From Marthasterias glacialis (taxonomy: Eukaryota > Echinodermata > Asteroidea > Forcipulatida > Asteriidae): a stretch of DNA of 64,000 nt. Below the pieces are notes generated by a model, which was not told the DNA's origin, ran no database searches, and saw nothing but the letters and a program-made list of their open reading frames with translations. The position numbers and the translations under genes were made by a program. The stretch lies in the NCBI GenBank assembly GCA_911728455.2, contig OU452229.1, positions 11,634,878 to 11,698,877 of the forward strand. The letters are read 5' to 3'. Numbering within the stretch: the first letter of the stretch is position 1; each line of letters begins with the position of its first letter. Below, in pieces: positions 34,091-45,840 of the stretch.

Positions 34091-35144
34091 CTGGGAAACA
34101 AAATTTGAAAAAAAGTAAAAAAGGATGAGTGAACCAAACTACACACTTGTCTTTTTACCGAGCATAAAATATATAGGCCTATACAAACCAGTTTCTTTTT
34201 ACAAAACAAATTCGCTAGCATAACTGGCTAAAGCTAGTTGCGTAAATGAGTGAATTTTTATAAACATTTTTAGTAATCAGAGCAAAATCTTTCACAACTT
34301 GTTTGTGCTAACTGGAAAAAATTGAGAACTTGCTTGTGAAGACAAAATTAAAATCGAGGTATCTAGATTTTTTTATGGGGGGCACTGGAAATTTGTGGGG
34401 GTAGGCCTATGTCCTCTTTTATAGAAAGTGCTTCCTCCATGGTCGGATACGGCATGCGCCACTTTGTGACTTATTAAGTTATATTTAGTACTTAATTAGA
34501 CCTAGTAACGGGGGCCCTCTGTAGACCCAGTAACTGGGGTACTGTACTCCTTCTTTGAGATTTTGACATTATCGGTCATACTAGCTAGTTTCATTCACGA
34601 CCAGCTAGTAGTACATTGTACGACCATGGATGGAGCTATGACCAGTGATGTCAAATTCTCAAAAAGGAGAACAGCGCCCAGTTACTGGGTCTAGGGGCGC
34701 TGTACTCCTTTTTTTTCTTCTTTTTTTTTTTGACATTTACGAATATGATTAACGGCCAATGTCAAAAAATTTTTTAAAGGAATACAGCACCCCATGGGTC
34801 TAGCATCTAGAGTACTTAATCAAACTTTTGTAATTCTAATTCCATTCAAACCATACAGTTCAAACTAACCCACCATCGTTTTACAGATATAATAATTAAT
34901 ATAATTATAATACAGACAGAACTTAAAACTCGTACTCCCATTCAACAATGCAAATGCTTCGCCTCTGTGCCATTGACACGATGATGGCGACGACACCGAA
35001 CTTTTTAAACTTCGACTTCGATTCGAAGGTCAATATTCAAGTCAGATTTTGACGTATACTCACAAATTATAGACTGTGAATTTCCTCAATACGTGTCATG
35101 GCTAAGTTTTTATCAATGCATTCATTATATTGGCACATATTTAC

Positions 35145-35290
35145 CTTTAAACTTGGCGAAATCCGTGTTTTTTAAGGCAAAAAGACTCTGTAGTTAACAC
35201 GTGAGGTCGTCTGTCAACAAGCTGTCGTCTGCTGCCGCAGACCGCCTCTGTGCCGCCTCCTAACTCTCTCTATACTCTCTATTCGCTGGT
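35145..35290 (-). other. Possible 5' UTR first exon of the RING-H2 gene
   Basis: On the minus strand a GC-richer stretch without any ATG ends in AAAG followed by a GTAAAT donor at 35144. It lies upstream of the start-codon exon, whose acceptor is at 34091. The upstream edge is a guess because no TATA box or initiator was recognised. The position, facing away from HEXIM, fits a divergent promoter region. Confidence 0.3.
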
Positions 35291-35299
35291 AGTAGAAGT

Positions 35300-37734
35300 A
35301 GTACAGTCTGCATGATGATAAAAACTAGCGCATGCTCTGTGTACATGTACATGTACATGTGTGAGCTGAGATCGAGAGAGAGGGCAGGAAGCCGCACATT
35401 CAACTGTTTCTGTTGAATATGTGCGCGCGGCGTGTGCGTGTGACGCATGGCGGGTGGGCGTGCCCTGGTAGTGTGGTGAGGGGGTGTGCGCACAGCCAGA
35501 GGTTGATCAAAACTCCAGAGACTATAGGCCTACAAGGCGGATCCAACCCGCGCCCCTGCCCCATAAAATGAAGGGGATTACTCCTCACCCACCCAACCCC
35601 CACCGACCGGGAAGAGAATCAGATACAAACGATAAGGTACCCCCCGGCCGATGGTTTCCTTTTTGTTTAACCAGTTTAATCTGTAAATTTGTTTGAGCCA
35701 CAAATTAAGTGGTTAAGTGGTCTTTATTAAATAATTAGAAGATGTTTGTGCCCCACTCAAGCAACAAATCATGTCCTGCAGAAAATGTCCTGACAGCTCC
35801 CCTATTTTGTGAGATGGAAATGTGACATGAGAAACATTGAGACCGAAAAGGTGAAAATCAAATGGAATTCTCATTTCACTCCTTAAAATGTTGCTCAAAT
35901 CGAGGGAAAGTGGTCTGGAATTGCCTTAGATTGCACCAAAGAGCACTATAGAATCAACAAATATCCGGGGCCCTTTATCGGGCCCCGGACCCCACGCCGT
36001 AAGGGCTTGGTTGTTTAGTTGCTTTTCACACCCTTTCGTTATTTCATTGTAATTTGTAGCACTGAAAATCGTTGTTGATACTTAGTCACCCTCTAAAAAT
36101 TATCATGGATCCGACCATGGGGAAGAAATAAAATTCGTACGTCTCTTGAGAGGTGTAAATTCAGTAAGTCGTCTTGGGAAGAAACATTTTCACTGGTAGG
36201 TAAACTTATTTCATTAAGAGTGCCACACACGTCATGGGGCTCCGTACTCAGTCAGCACATGTTTACAACGCAGAACAGCAGAGCCTATTATTAATAACGG
36301 ACTGGTGCATTAATTGCAGGGTTAAACATTTGCAGACGGGCAACATTTACATGATTTATTAAAATTGAGTGTTCATCTTCTGCACATTCCCAATAAACAG
36401 GAAGACGGCAGTAGAATTACAAATTTACATGTATAGAATTCGAAATGGGGTGGTAAGCAGCCTGCGGTGTGTAGCAAAGGTGCCCGGTTGGGGGATTCAC
36501 GTGTGCCCCCCTCCAGCAATTAAAAAAGCATGTCCCCGCCCCCCCCCCCCAACAAAAATGCAATGCCTCCCCCGACGCGGCCCTGCATCCCCTTCCCATT
36601 CCCCTCCCCTCCTCCCGACCCCTCCTATCTCCCTCCCCACTCCCCTTCCCCCTCCCCTTCCCCTTCCCCCTCCCTTCCCCTCCCTTCCCCTCCCCTTCCC
36701 CTCCCCTTCCCCCTCCCCAAGTGAAAAAAACCTGGCTTCGCTGCTGGCTGAATGAAATTTTTTATTAAATGATTTGCATTCAGTCAACGGCAAGCAAGCA
36801 AACGGGTACTGTTTTATGTTGGGTGGTGATTCACGTTGGTGTGCGGTGTAATGGAAAGTTTATAGTCTCTGAACGGTTGTATGCATAGGCATAATGTGGT
36901 TTTAACTAAGTAATTAGCAGTTGGATGTAATTTTGAGATTGAGACAATGAGTACTCATTCCAATTTGGAGCCGTAAATTAGTTTGAGTTCGGAATGTTAC
37001 AAATTTTGGGACGCTCGGTTTGCTCATGCTACACAACCAACCTCGGCGTCAGCAGTGGAGTTACCTCATTAATATTAATATATAAACCGCCCACTCGACC
37101 AGCCCAGACTGCCGAAGCGAGCAGCATGCAGATCAGTGTTATTAACGACTACTCCATGGACCCATTACAAAACGGGGAGCGAAATCCTGGTGTATCATGC
37201 AACCTGTAATCGCGTAAAATCACCTTTCTGTAATTATATCAACGATTCTAGTAACTAGTGAATTAGTAGCCTTTGGTGAATGTAAATTTTCATATTAAGC
37301 GTCTGGGACAAGGTATTATTATACTCCAAATTGAAGATTTTGTAAAAATACCTTACACTAGAATGGTATGGCCTGATAAACAATTGTCCGACGGCTGTTG
37401 TATGTATAATTTATGGAGGGTTTGCTTACTTTTGTTAAGTTTTCAAGCAATTGAGAATTAAACAACGTAATTAAAACTGAAAAATCTTCAACAATCTTTT
37501 TGAAAATTAAAATCAAAATAATACACAGGTGAAGCTTGGGTCAAGATGTTGTCGCAAGCATATTTTTATGAGCTGACAGGTCCCATATCATGAATATGCA
37601 TGTTGACCTGACAAGAGAGGCCAGGCTGGGCGTGTGCGCGCGTGTGTGGTGTGTAGTAATGCTATAGGAATGGTTTTCGATGCGCGCGCACACTATGCGA
37701 ATCTAGCCAGTGTCGCTGGCCGGCCCCGGCCGGC
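35300..37734. other. Divergent intergenic region
   Basis: Between the RING-H2 gene and HEXIM. Contains (GTACAT)n at about 35340-35362, CpG-bearing stretches (35400-35650 and 37620-37735) and the hAT-like remnant at 36459. A TATATAAACC motif at 37079-37087 could be a second TATA-like site but no gene follows it. No ORF is convincing. Confidence 0.5.
36459..36750 (-). mobile_element. hAT-like MITE remnant with pyrimidine tract
   Basis: Begins near CAGCCTGCGGTGTGTAGCAA, carries a poly-C run at about 36540, a CCCCTTCCCC-type tract (36590-36715), and ends AAACCTGGCTTCGCTGCTGG. End pattern resembles the other CAGTGGCGTAGC-type elements here. Borders approximate. The proline-rich ORFs here are translations of the tract. 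Confidence 0.5.
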
Positions 37735-37743
37735 TATATAAAA
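37735..37743 (+). promoter_or_regulatory. TATA box of HEXIM
   Basis: TATATAAAA lies about 195 nt before the HEXIM start codon, right after a GC-rich palindromic stretch (GGCCGGCCCCGGCCGGC). Transcription would begin near 37765, giving a 5' UTR of about 165 nt with no ATG in good context seen upstream of the coding start. Confidence 0.65.
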
Positions 37744-37929
37744 ACCTTGCGCACTGCGCAAGAATTTCATACACACTCCACAAGAATGATTGCTAACCAG
37801 CCATCCATCACAGTTGTGAAATCTCTACTTAAATTTACCAACCTTTTTAGACAGAAATTGCCACATTTCGCTCTGATATCTCGAACATACTGTAAATTTG
37901 ATACAGTGTCTGGTTGAATTTTCATTCAT

Positions 37930-38898
37930 ATGGTTATGGAAGCTGATAAAAGGGTATCTTTTGAAGCTGAGAGCGTGGAAGGTGACGACGAACGAACGGA
38001 AAACGAGCGAAGCCCCAACGTAAGTCCCCAAAGCGAACGCAAGTGGGTCAGCAGTGAAGACCGTAGTGCCAGTGGGGGCAGCAGCGCTGATCATCAACAG
38101 CAGCCGCGGCGTCGTACACGTAGCAGGCCAAACCATAGACGAAGCAGCAGCGCGAGTGGTTCGGAAATTGGACATGTTCGACAGATGGCGCTATCCAATG
38201 AGTCTAGTAGTGGCAACGTGCAGCAAGAATCGAGGGGATCACCTCAACAATCTCAAGAGAATGTGAAGAATGGAGACCAGCAACCTAAGATGGAGGATAG
38301 CCTCAGGCGGAAGCGGAGAAATAACCGAAAAAGAGCTAATCGCAAGTGGAAACCCTATGCAAGGCTGACTTGGGATGAAAAGAAAGAGCTTGATGAACTT
38401 GAGAGTAGACGAGCAACCAAGAAGCGAGCAAATAGACCTACGCCGTACAACACCACGCAATTCCTGATGGAAGATCATAAAGTCGACACGCCTGATCTGA
38501 GTGCAGGGGGTAATCACATTCCAATGGACTCGTCGGATGAACTCTTTGATGAGAATGATGATATTCGCGACGGCGATTTTCTGGAGAGGGAGTTCTCGGC
38601 CATGTACGACGAAGTTCAGTCAGAGCGTTTGCAATCAATGTCAAAGGAGCAGTTGGTCTCGGAGGTTCTCACCCTGTCAAAGAGAGTCAATGAGCTTGAG
38701 GAAGGCCAACAGACATCGGAATATAAGACGTCAGATGGAGAGACAATGAATGGACACTTGAACATGAAAGACAATCTTATCCGGGCTCGCTTGGAAAGTT
38801 TAAATGAGTTGGAACATGAAGTACAACGGTTACGTGAAGAAAACTCTGTTTTAAAACAAGCTAATAACGACACCATAGAACTCAAAGTGTCTATTTGA
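37930..38898 (+). CDS. HEXIM1: HEXIM family P-TEFb inhibitor (intronless)
   Basis: A 322-residue single-exon ORF. HEXIM proteins bind 7SK RNA and, in that state, inhibit the kinase P-TEFb (CDK9/cyclin T), which restrains RNA polymerase II elongation in the nucleus. Visible parts: acidic and Ser-rich N-terminus; an Arg-rich stretch (59-71); the basic RNA-binding region RRKRRNNRKRANRKW (126-140) leading into KPYARLTWDEKK; the hallmark inhibitory motif PYNTTQFLMEDH (172-183); an acidic segment (200-215); then a C-terminal coiled coil (about 235-315) for dimerisation and cyclin T binding, including MSKEQLVSEVLTL. Human HEXIM1 is 359 residues, also intronless. The second ATG (37936, G at -3 and +4) is in a better context than the first. 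Vertebrate HEXIM1/2 split by duplication, so the symbol means the family. Confidence 0.96.
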   Translation: MVMEADKRVSFEAESVEGDDERTENERSPNVSPQSERKWVSSEDRSASGGSSADHQQQPRRRTRSRPNHRRSSSASGSEIGHVRQMALSNESSSGNVQQESRGSPQQSQENVKNGDQQPKMEDSLRRKRRNNRKRANRKWKPYARLTWDEKKELDELESRRATKKRANRPTPYNTTQFLMEDHKVDTPDLSAGGNHIPMDSSDELFDENDDIRDGDFLEREFSAMYDEVQSERLQSMSKEQLVSEVLTLSKRVNELEEGQQTSEYKTSDGETMNGHLNMKDNLIRARLESLNELEHEVQRLREENSVLKQANNDTIELKVSI

Positions 38899-39112
38899 TA
38901 AAAGGGTAATCACTCAGTTACATAATCTCTATGTTCAGTTATTTCATCAAAGTATCCTGTAAAAGTACATGTACATGTAGTTTGCTTTTACCACCGGCAC
39001 ATTCAACATTTGGTTCATAAGAAAATGAAATTGTAAAATTGTATTTAAATTAAAATGGGCATTTGATATTTTGACATTCCAGTTAAAAGTATCCTAATTA
39101 TGTGCTAATGTT

Positions 39113-39123
39113 AATAAAATAAA
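39113..39123 (+). terminator. HEXIM poly(A) signals (overlapping AATAAA pair)
   Basis: Two overlapping AATAAA hexamers (39113-39118 and 39118-39123) lie about 215 nt past the stop codon, in an AT-rich stretch. Confidence 0.6.
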
Positions 39124-39338
39124 GTTGAATTATTAAAAATATTAAACTTAATAAAAACAGAAGGATGATCAAGCTGTGCACAAAATTGATCGAAAACAGC
39201 AGAGAAAATTGGGTTGATTGAAAAATCCCAGCATTTAATAAGGAACAACTACTGACATCAAAATTGGGACCAAAATAAAACATTCAATAGATGTATACAT
39301 GTATTTATTATGTGGTGGATACAATTCCCTGTTTTTTG

Positions 39339-39724
39339 CTTATTTAAAGCCCAAGCTCAACATTGGTAAGACGAAAAACAAATGTTCCCAGATTTATATT
39401 ATACATGTATACCTAACCTAACGTGGTATAAAGAAAAATGATGGCAGAAAACTTTCATTGAAATATTTCTGCCTGAAGTGTTGTTATTGTTTTGAAATAA
39501 TAAATGAAATAAGACCCAAAATAAGTTTTCGTCTCGGTGAGACGAAAATTCTGCCTATAGGAATGTGTCAGAAAATGCTGTATGCATTTTCATCGTCTTC
39601 TCGCAAACGAAACAACAAAATGAGCTGACATTTTTTACAGGTTGGTTTTATTACAAATATCTTGATTTGTGCTAAGAATGGAAGCATTTACAGTCGGTTT
39701 ACCAATGTTGAGCTGGGGCTTTAA
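39339..39724 (+). mobile_element. TTAA-ended MITE family B, copy 2
   Basis: About 385 bp: left AAAGCCCAAGCTCAACATTG, right CAATGTTGAGCTGGGGCTTT. Central palindrome TTTCGTCTCGGTGAGACGAAA (shortened here as the GTCTCGGTGAGAC core). Lies just beyond the HEXIM gene; the 39113 poly(A) signals come before it. The left TTAA has decayed (TTTAAAG is preserved). Confidence 0.85.
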
Positions 39725-42700
39725 ACATCTTTTAGTTCAATGAAATGTTTCTGGATGGTGATGGAAGCTCTTGGTTTTGATTTTTTTTTTTTTTTTTTTT
39801 TTAGAAATGGGATGAATGGGCACATTTTAACAAAGTAAACGGTATTTTTTGAGAAATCAAACACTGCTTTCACACGATTTATGAAGTGAATGGTAGAATA
39901 AGAGTAGATCCAAACTGATCAAGAACCCGCCTGACACTAAACTAGGACAACCAGGTTTCAATAGTCTTCAGATTAAAATGTTGAAGTTAAGTTTTTTACA
40001 AATATGTCTCTGTCAAAGAGGGATCAATGTTCTGGAATCTAGAAAATGTTCCGTCCTGTATTTTGACCATTTCAGATGCAAATTGCATCACAAAACAGGC
40101 TCAGAAATAATACATGCTATGTATATTTACAAAATGTTAACTGGGGTAACTTCACATGTCCAGCACATTTTTTCCTCGCTTGACTAGACAGTAGTATTTT
40201 ACCATTTTTACCAGAAAATGGGAAGGCACCTTCAGAAACCTTGCATAATACCATTACAAGGAAATGAGTTTGTATTTTGTCATACTCGTAGTCATATGAC
40301 AGAACTGAAGTTAACGTTTGCAGTTTCCACTCTGGATTGGAACTTTTGTACACGATGCATTTGTAATTTTAGACGTTGGTTCATTCATCATGCGTAAATG
40401 ATGCAGTTGATAATAAAAGACAGTAAGAACAGATTTGTATTCCAACAAAAAAATGCCTTGAATTTTTTTATCTTTTAATATCCTCAGGGAACAGATTTAT
40501 ATCAAGCATGTACTTGACTGCCAAGATTCTTAATGAAATATTTAATGCAATTTGAAAAACAAAAAACTAAACAAAATACAAAACGATACTTACTGGCTTT
40601 ATTCAACTGTAAATTTAAATTGATTCATATTGAGATGAATATGAATTTGGCCAACTGGGGTGTATCTCTTTCTGTGGCATGAAACTATTTCAAAATTTTG
40701 TAAATGTTGAAAAGTGCAAATTGAAAACAAAAAAAGAAATCATAATTTCCGAAAGCTGTTGCAAACATGATACTTGTACATAGGTGTATATGCCGAACCT
40801 CAAAAAATTGATTACACAATAAAACAAACTTTTTGAAGTTACATCAAGCATCTTTTGGCAAAACTTTGTGAATAACTGAAAGCTCACTTCCACTTTCTTA
40901 ATTGTACACATGAACTACTGATAAGATGTTCTTTGTTACATGTTCATGGTTTCACTTCCTCCTCCAACGAAAACCCATTTCAAAACATGAACAAAGAACT
41001 GGATGATGAAATCCAACTTGCACTGAGGTGCCTTTTTTTCTTATGCAAGTGGCACATTTGCATACTTGTCAATTCTTAATTTGTAAAGATGGTTCTGTCT
41101 TTACTCTATCATGGATTCGTTGTGAGTTTGTGGTCTGATATACAAACCTGTTAAATGATGAACTCTTGCCCTGCCCTGCCCCACCCCCAAACCCCCACCC
41201 CACGGGTTGGTTGGCCAAATTCTTGTATGACCCTTTGTTGTAATGTGTACTTTGTTACATGTACCACCTTGCAGACTACAATTCCTGTTTACTGTTTAAA
41301 ATATCAGAAAGAGAACAATGAGATTATCTGAAATATTGTAATTAAGGATTATCCACAGTTGTCGTCAGAAGCAAATTATATCAGGTTTGCAGTACTTATG
41401 ACCCTATTAGGGCATGTGTGAACCCAATTTACGTGATGCGAAATGAGTTATTAATGGTAAAACAAACTGGGTTTTTCATTATTTTTTTGGGCCACACAAA
41501 CAAAAAAAACATACAGGCAGTCGGAAAAAAACAACTGTAATTGTTATGCAAGGAAACTCGCCATTGAAAGTGCCCTCATGCGGTCAAAAATACGTGAATC
41601 GTTTCTACTCTGGCTTTAATTTTGTATTCAAGGCTACTTTTCCCCCATTACAGAAAAAAGCCAATACCTATACAGTGAATGATTTTCCTCGTAAGTAGTA
41701 TAGCATAGCAAACTTCTACACAAGATGTAGCAGTTTGCTAATCAAACATCAGTAGTTGCTACTCAGTGTTAGCACTCATTGGGCACAAACCTTGTTCAGT
41801 CTAAAAAAATTTGCTTTGCAAAATTGCTGGATGAAATCGTTCCCTGCTAAAGAACATACAGGGATTGATTAAAAAGGGGCACTGGGGCCAAGAACAGGAA
41901 CAGTGGGTATCGCCTCTATGGGCTCCATCAGGCGAGGTGTTTGCCAGAATCTGTTAATTGAGAACATGTACGTCCAAGTCTCTGAAAATGTAAAAAGGGG
42001 CTCTAGATCTAACATGCTCATTCTTACTGTAAATGATTGATACAGCAGTTTGTCCAAAAGATGCAGTGCAGCCACTCTGCAGTATCACCTTCTAGAGATG
42101 ATTCATTTCTGCACCCAGACATACATGTAACTAGTAATGTCAATTTTTGTTTTGCCTGCTTTTCCTAGCATAAATGTCTGGAAAAAACAAAACGAATTTG
42201 AATTTCAGTTTTGCTTTAGAAGTGAATATCTAGCTGTTTGCGCCAAAATTGTCTTCAATGTTAACCGACAAGGTCCAACAGAGCATGCAAGGCCATAGAG
42301 TTACATGCTTCACAAGGCGCTGTAAGTTCAGAATTCTGTGGCAAGCAGTGTCGTGAAATTGGGCCCTAGTTTGCCGACTGAAACAATATAAAGTGGTGTG
42401 ACCATTGAGTACAGATCCAGGATTGGTGTTTCATTCTTACATGTACGTGGACAATGTAAAAAAGGGGCACTCCCATCAGAGACCCAGAAAGTGTGGTGAC
42501 AGACCTGAGACAAAGGAGGAAAGTGTCTTTGTTATTGTGATGAAATTCTAGGCTTTGTAAGTTTATGTGCAAGAAAGTCACGAGGCCAATTTTCACCTTG
42601 ATGAAGAGCCAGTTTTCAACCTCAAATTTAGAATTGCCCAACATATAAACTTTAGATCAAAACCACACAAATCAATTTGTGTAAATCACACTTGATGGAT

Positions 42701-44337
42701 AAATGAAATTATTACATATCTGACAAAAGAAATTGTAGATAATCCTGTAGACAATTAGGACTGTGCTTCCCAAAATAGGGATTTCTAGGGCGTACAATGT
42801 ATATAATGAACTTGTAATTCTTTATATTTTACATTTTACTGCCTTAAAGGAATTTATGTATATTTGGAACAGTAAGGCAAAATGTATGTTTTCATACATT
42901 TTATTTTTACCAAGTGTATTATTAAAGTGAAGAATTTTGGATATGTTTTCTATTTTTATACATAAAAGGTATATTTAAAAAAAAAATGCTTCAGAAGATT
43001 CCTACGTGGACATATTTTGAGTAAAACTCTATATTTAACAACTTGGAGCTTTTCGAGGTAAAAAGTTGTTTTGGACTAAGTAAAAGTTTGGTGCTAAACG
43101 TTAAACAAAAAATAAGTAATACCTGAAAAGAAAATGAAAACATTTGGCCATTATCCAAAATTCTTTGCCATATGTGTAAAAAAAAAGTGGTATTTTTTAA
43201 AACAAGATGGTTTCTATCCATTTTGGCAAAATTAAAGTGCCCATTTGTCATAATTATCTGTGATTAAAAAATTGTGAGAGTTGTTACAACGAGGGTGGGA
43301 TGAGTCTTTCACAATAAAAACGTATGTCAAAAAGAAGACCGTTGGGGGTACTGAATACGATGTAGTTTTTAAGCCAGTATTGCACAACATTGTGTGCACA
43401 ACATTGGTAACAAAATGAATGTTCACAGATTTGCATATAAATACTTACATGCTAAAAAGATGGCCATGGTGGGAAACTTTCCTTGAAATATATTCCCTGA
43501 AATGCTATATAGTTTTTGAGAAAATTAGTAAAACAGTTTGCATTTATCAACATAATTGATGGTCATTAAGACAATGCCAGACTGTTTACAAAAACCCAAA
43601 CATTCAGTCGAATACATGATGGGTATTAAGTTTCCCAAAATATTGCCAATCTTATTTTAAACGAATGATTGTAAATTATTGATTGAACAGCCATTTGATC
43701 CATATCGATATCCGAAGTTGTTGACAACTGAGATTCAAACTTTAGATATGAATTGATTTAATAATAAAACAAACGTTACATTTCTGTTACTCATAAAAAA
43801 TGTGTGTTTTGTGAACCCCTACATGTTGCCGGCCTGGTGTGCATGCTAGTTTCCAATGTTATACATAGTACTGTACATGTAGGCCTACATGTACAATGTA
43901 TGTCTGTCTACACACACATAAAGTCTGCTCGATAGAAGACGGTCTCTTGCATGGTTTCAGTTGAAATAGCATTTGCGGGTTCAACAATTCAAATCAGTTT
44001 AGTTTTCAATGACTTGTGGATTAAAAAGAAGAAAAAAAACTCATGATGAAAACAGACAAAAACAAATCCACAAGTAAACCTGGCTTCTGCGGGTTTCCTG
44101 CCTGATCTACCTTGTGTCAACAAGTTTTAAGTGCAATGAATACCTTTAATCTTTAGAAACAGGAGACTTGTGCTTAAAGGTTGTAAATAACAAGTACTGC
44201 ATGGAATTTTAGCAGCCTGTGCACCATTAACCATTTATGCACGGCCATCATAGTGCATTTATTTCAAGTTCATTTGTCATCAGTTTTAAATGTCAAGATC
44301 CTCTGTGAAACTTGGTGAGGGGTGCTATCTAGCTGCA

Positions 44338-44340
<3 letters not shown>
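39725..44340. other. Intergenic, nothing recognised
   Basis: AT-rich, a T run at about 39781-39803, and short ORFs that lack coding character on both strands. A weak MITE-like fragment near 43440-43530. Confidence 0.5.

Positions 44341-44342
<2 letters not shown>

Positions 44343-44371
<29 letters not shown>
44343..44371. repeat. (CA)n microsatellite
   Basis: About 14-15 CA units. Confidence 0.95.
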
Positions 44372-44373
<2 letters not shown>

Positions 44374-44457
44374 AAAACTCGCTACGACTTCTTACATTCG
44401 ATCAGTTTGGGGATTAAAACACTGAAACCAAAGCTGGCAAAGGGCATGGCCCTGAAT

Positions 44458-44860
44458 TAGAGACGCCTCGTTAAATTTGTTTGCAGGGCTTTTCAAGAAT
44501 TTGTTACACTGAACTGTTAAAAGAATACCTGCTTTTAAGGTTTCACCGAAATATCTTCTGATCGAAAATTATTCAAAGCTTACAGCACAAAATTTAAGTA
44601 CACTGTGACTCCATCTGATACTTTTCACACCAGTAAAAGAAATTTCATGTACTTTTTTAGAGACGCCTCATTGTTAAATTTGTTTGCAGGGCTTTTCAAG
44701 AATTTGTTACACTGAACTGTTAAAAGAATACCTGCTTTTAAGGTATCACCGAAATATCTTCTGATCGAAAATTATTCAAAGCTTACAGCACAAAATTTAA
44801 GTACACTGTGACTCCATCTGATACTTTTCACACCAGGAAAAGAAATTTCATGTACTTTTT
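44458..44860 (+). repeat. Near-perfect tandem duplication, 199-bp unit
   Basis: Copies at 44458-44656 and 44657-44860 are almost identical from TTAGAGACGCCTC to CATGTACTTTTT. The differences are a few substitutions and a small indel, so the duplication is recent. Confidence 0.95.
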
Positions 44861-45363
44861 CAACATGACCAATAATATTGAATGTTAAGAACATGTGAAG
44901 TTTATACTAATTTCAAGGATGGCATAATGTTCAAATGAAAAATCAGAAATTAAGACATTGTCACCGATTTTATTTACTTTGCAATTTCTTGAGGGACATG
45001 AGGTAGTACATGGCACAATGTTCTTGCCTCCTTCGAACATACAGCCTAACATACTCTTACCCCCCCCCAAATGTGTGATATTTTTACAATCCAGAGTCAC
45101 CTCGTTACAAACTGATGAATGAGAATGAACAAGTGCTATCCTTTCATTTCCATTGTTGAAGACCTTGGTTGCTATTGTCAGATACAGCGTCACAAGGTGC
45201 TGGGCCTTGGGCTGTTATTGACAAGACAACAAAAATCAATTAAATTAAGTTAACATCATGATGTTCATCAACTGTATTTGTTTAGTCCTGTGTGGATGGG
45301 ACTGATGTTTGTACACAGGAATGTTACACATTTCTCCCGTTGTTTGTTTTTTTGTTTACCACT

Positions 45364-45755
45364 AAGAATTTGAGCTATTTCCGTTTCTGTTTTGAAATAA
45401 TTGTGTTCCTTTGTTCACTTTCCATTTAACAGACACAAATATTTTGTTGCTCCAGAGGTATACACTAATCCAGTGCAGCTCGTCCATGTTGGTTTGCACC
45501 ACCGCAGCTTTGGCTGTTTAATGCGCGTGTCGACGCACACGCACTGTGCTATTGTCGCAAAGAATTTGAGCTATTTCCGTTTCTGTTTTGAAATAATTGT
45601 GTTCCTTTGTTCACTTTCCATTTAACAGACACAAATATTTTGTTGCTCCAGAGGTATACACTAATCCAGTGCAGCTCGTCCATGTTGGTTTGCACCACCG
45701 CAGCTTTGGCTGTTTAATGCGCGTGTCGACGCACACGCACTGTGCTATTGTCGCA
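45364..45755 (+). repeat. Exact-looking tandem duplication, 196-bp unit
   Basis: 45364-45559 repeats as 45560-45755 with no difference noticed. Two identical ORF shadows start 196 bp apart. Likely very recent, or an assembly artefact. Confidence 0.95.
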
Positions 45756-45840
45756 TCACGCGTGCGTGTTGCGGCCATAGCTGTGGTGGTGTAAACAACC
45801 ATGAAAGAGCTACTTGGATTAGTGTAAAGGCAGAAACGTT
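45655..45840. mobile_element. Inverted-repeat element in second 196-bp copy
   Basis: CACTAATCCAGTGCAGCTCG...TTTGCACCACCGCAGCTTTG on the left pairs with GCTGTGGTGGTGTAAAC...TGGATTAGTG on the right, arms about 50 bp with mismatches. The centre is a CG-rich GCGTGTCGACGCACACGC stretch. Foldback/MITE type. Confidence 0.7.

Noticed and set aside
36369..36793. Pro-rich 128-residue and Gly/Arg-rich 98-residue ORFs
   Set aside because: They come from a CCCCTTCCCC tract in a MITE remnant.
37079..37088. TATATAAACC as a second promoter
   Set aside because: No ORF or splice pattern follows; HEXIM has its own better-placed TATA box.
45401..45794. Two identical ORFs starting MCSFVHFPF
   Set aside because: They reflect a 196-bp tandem duplication; no coding evidence.
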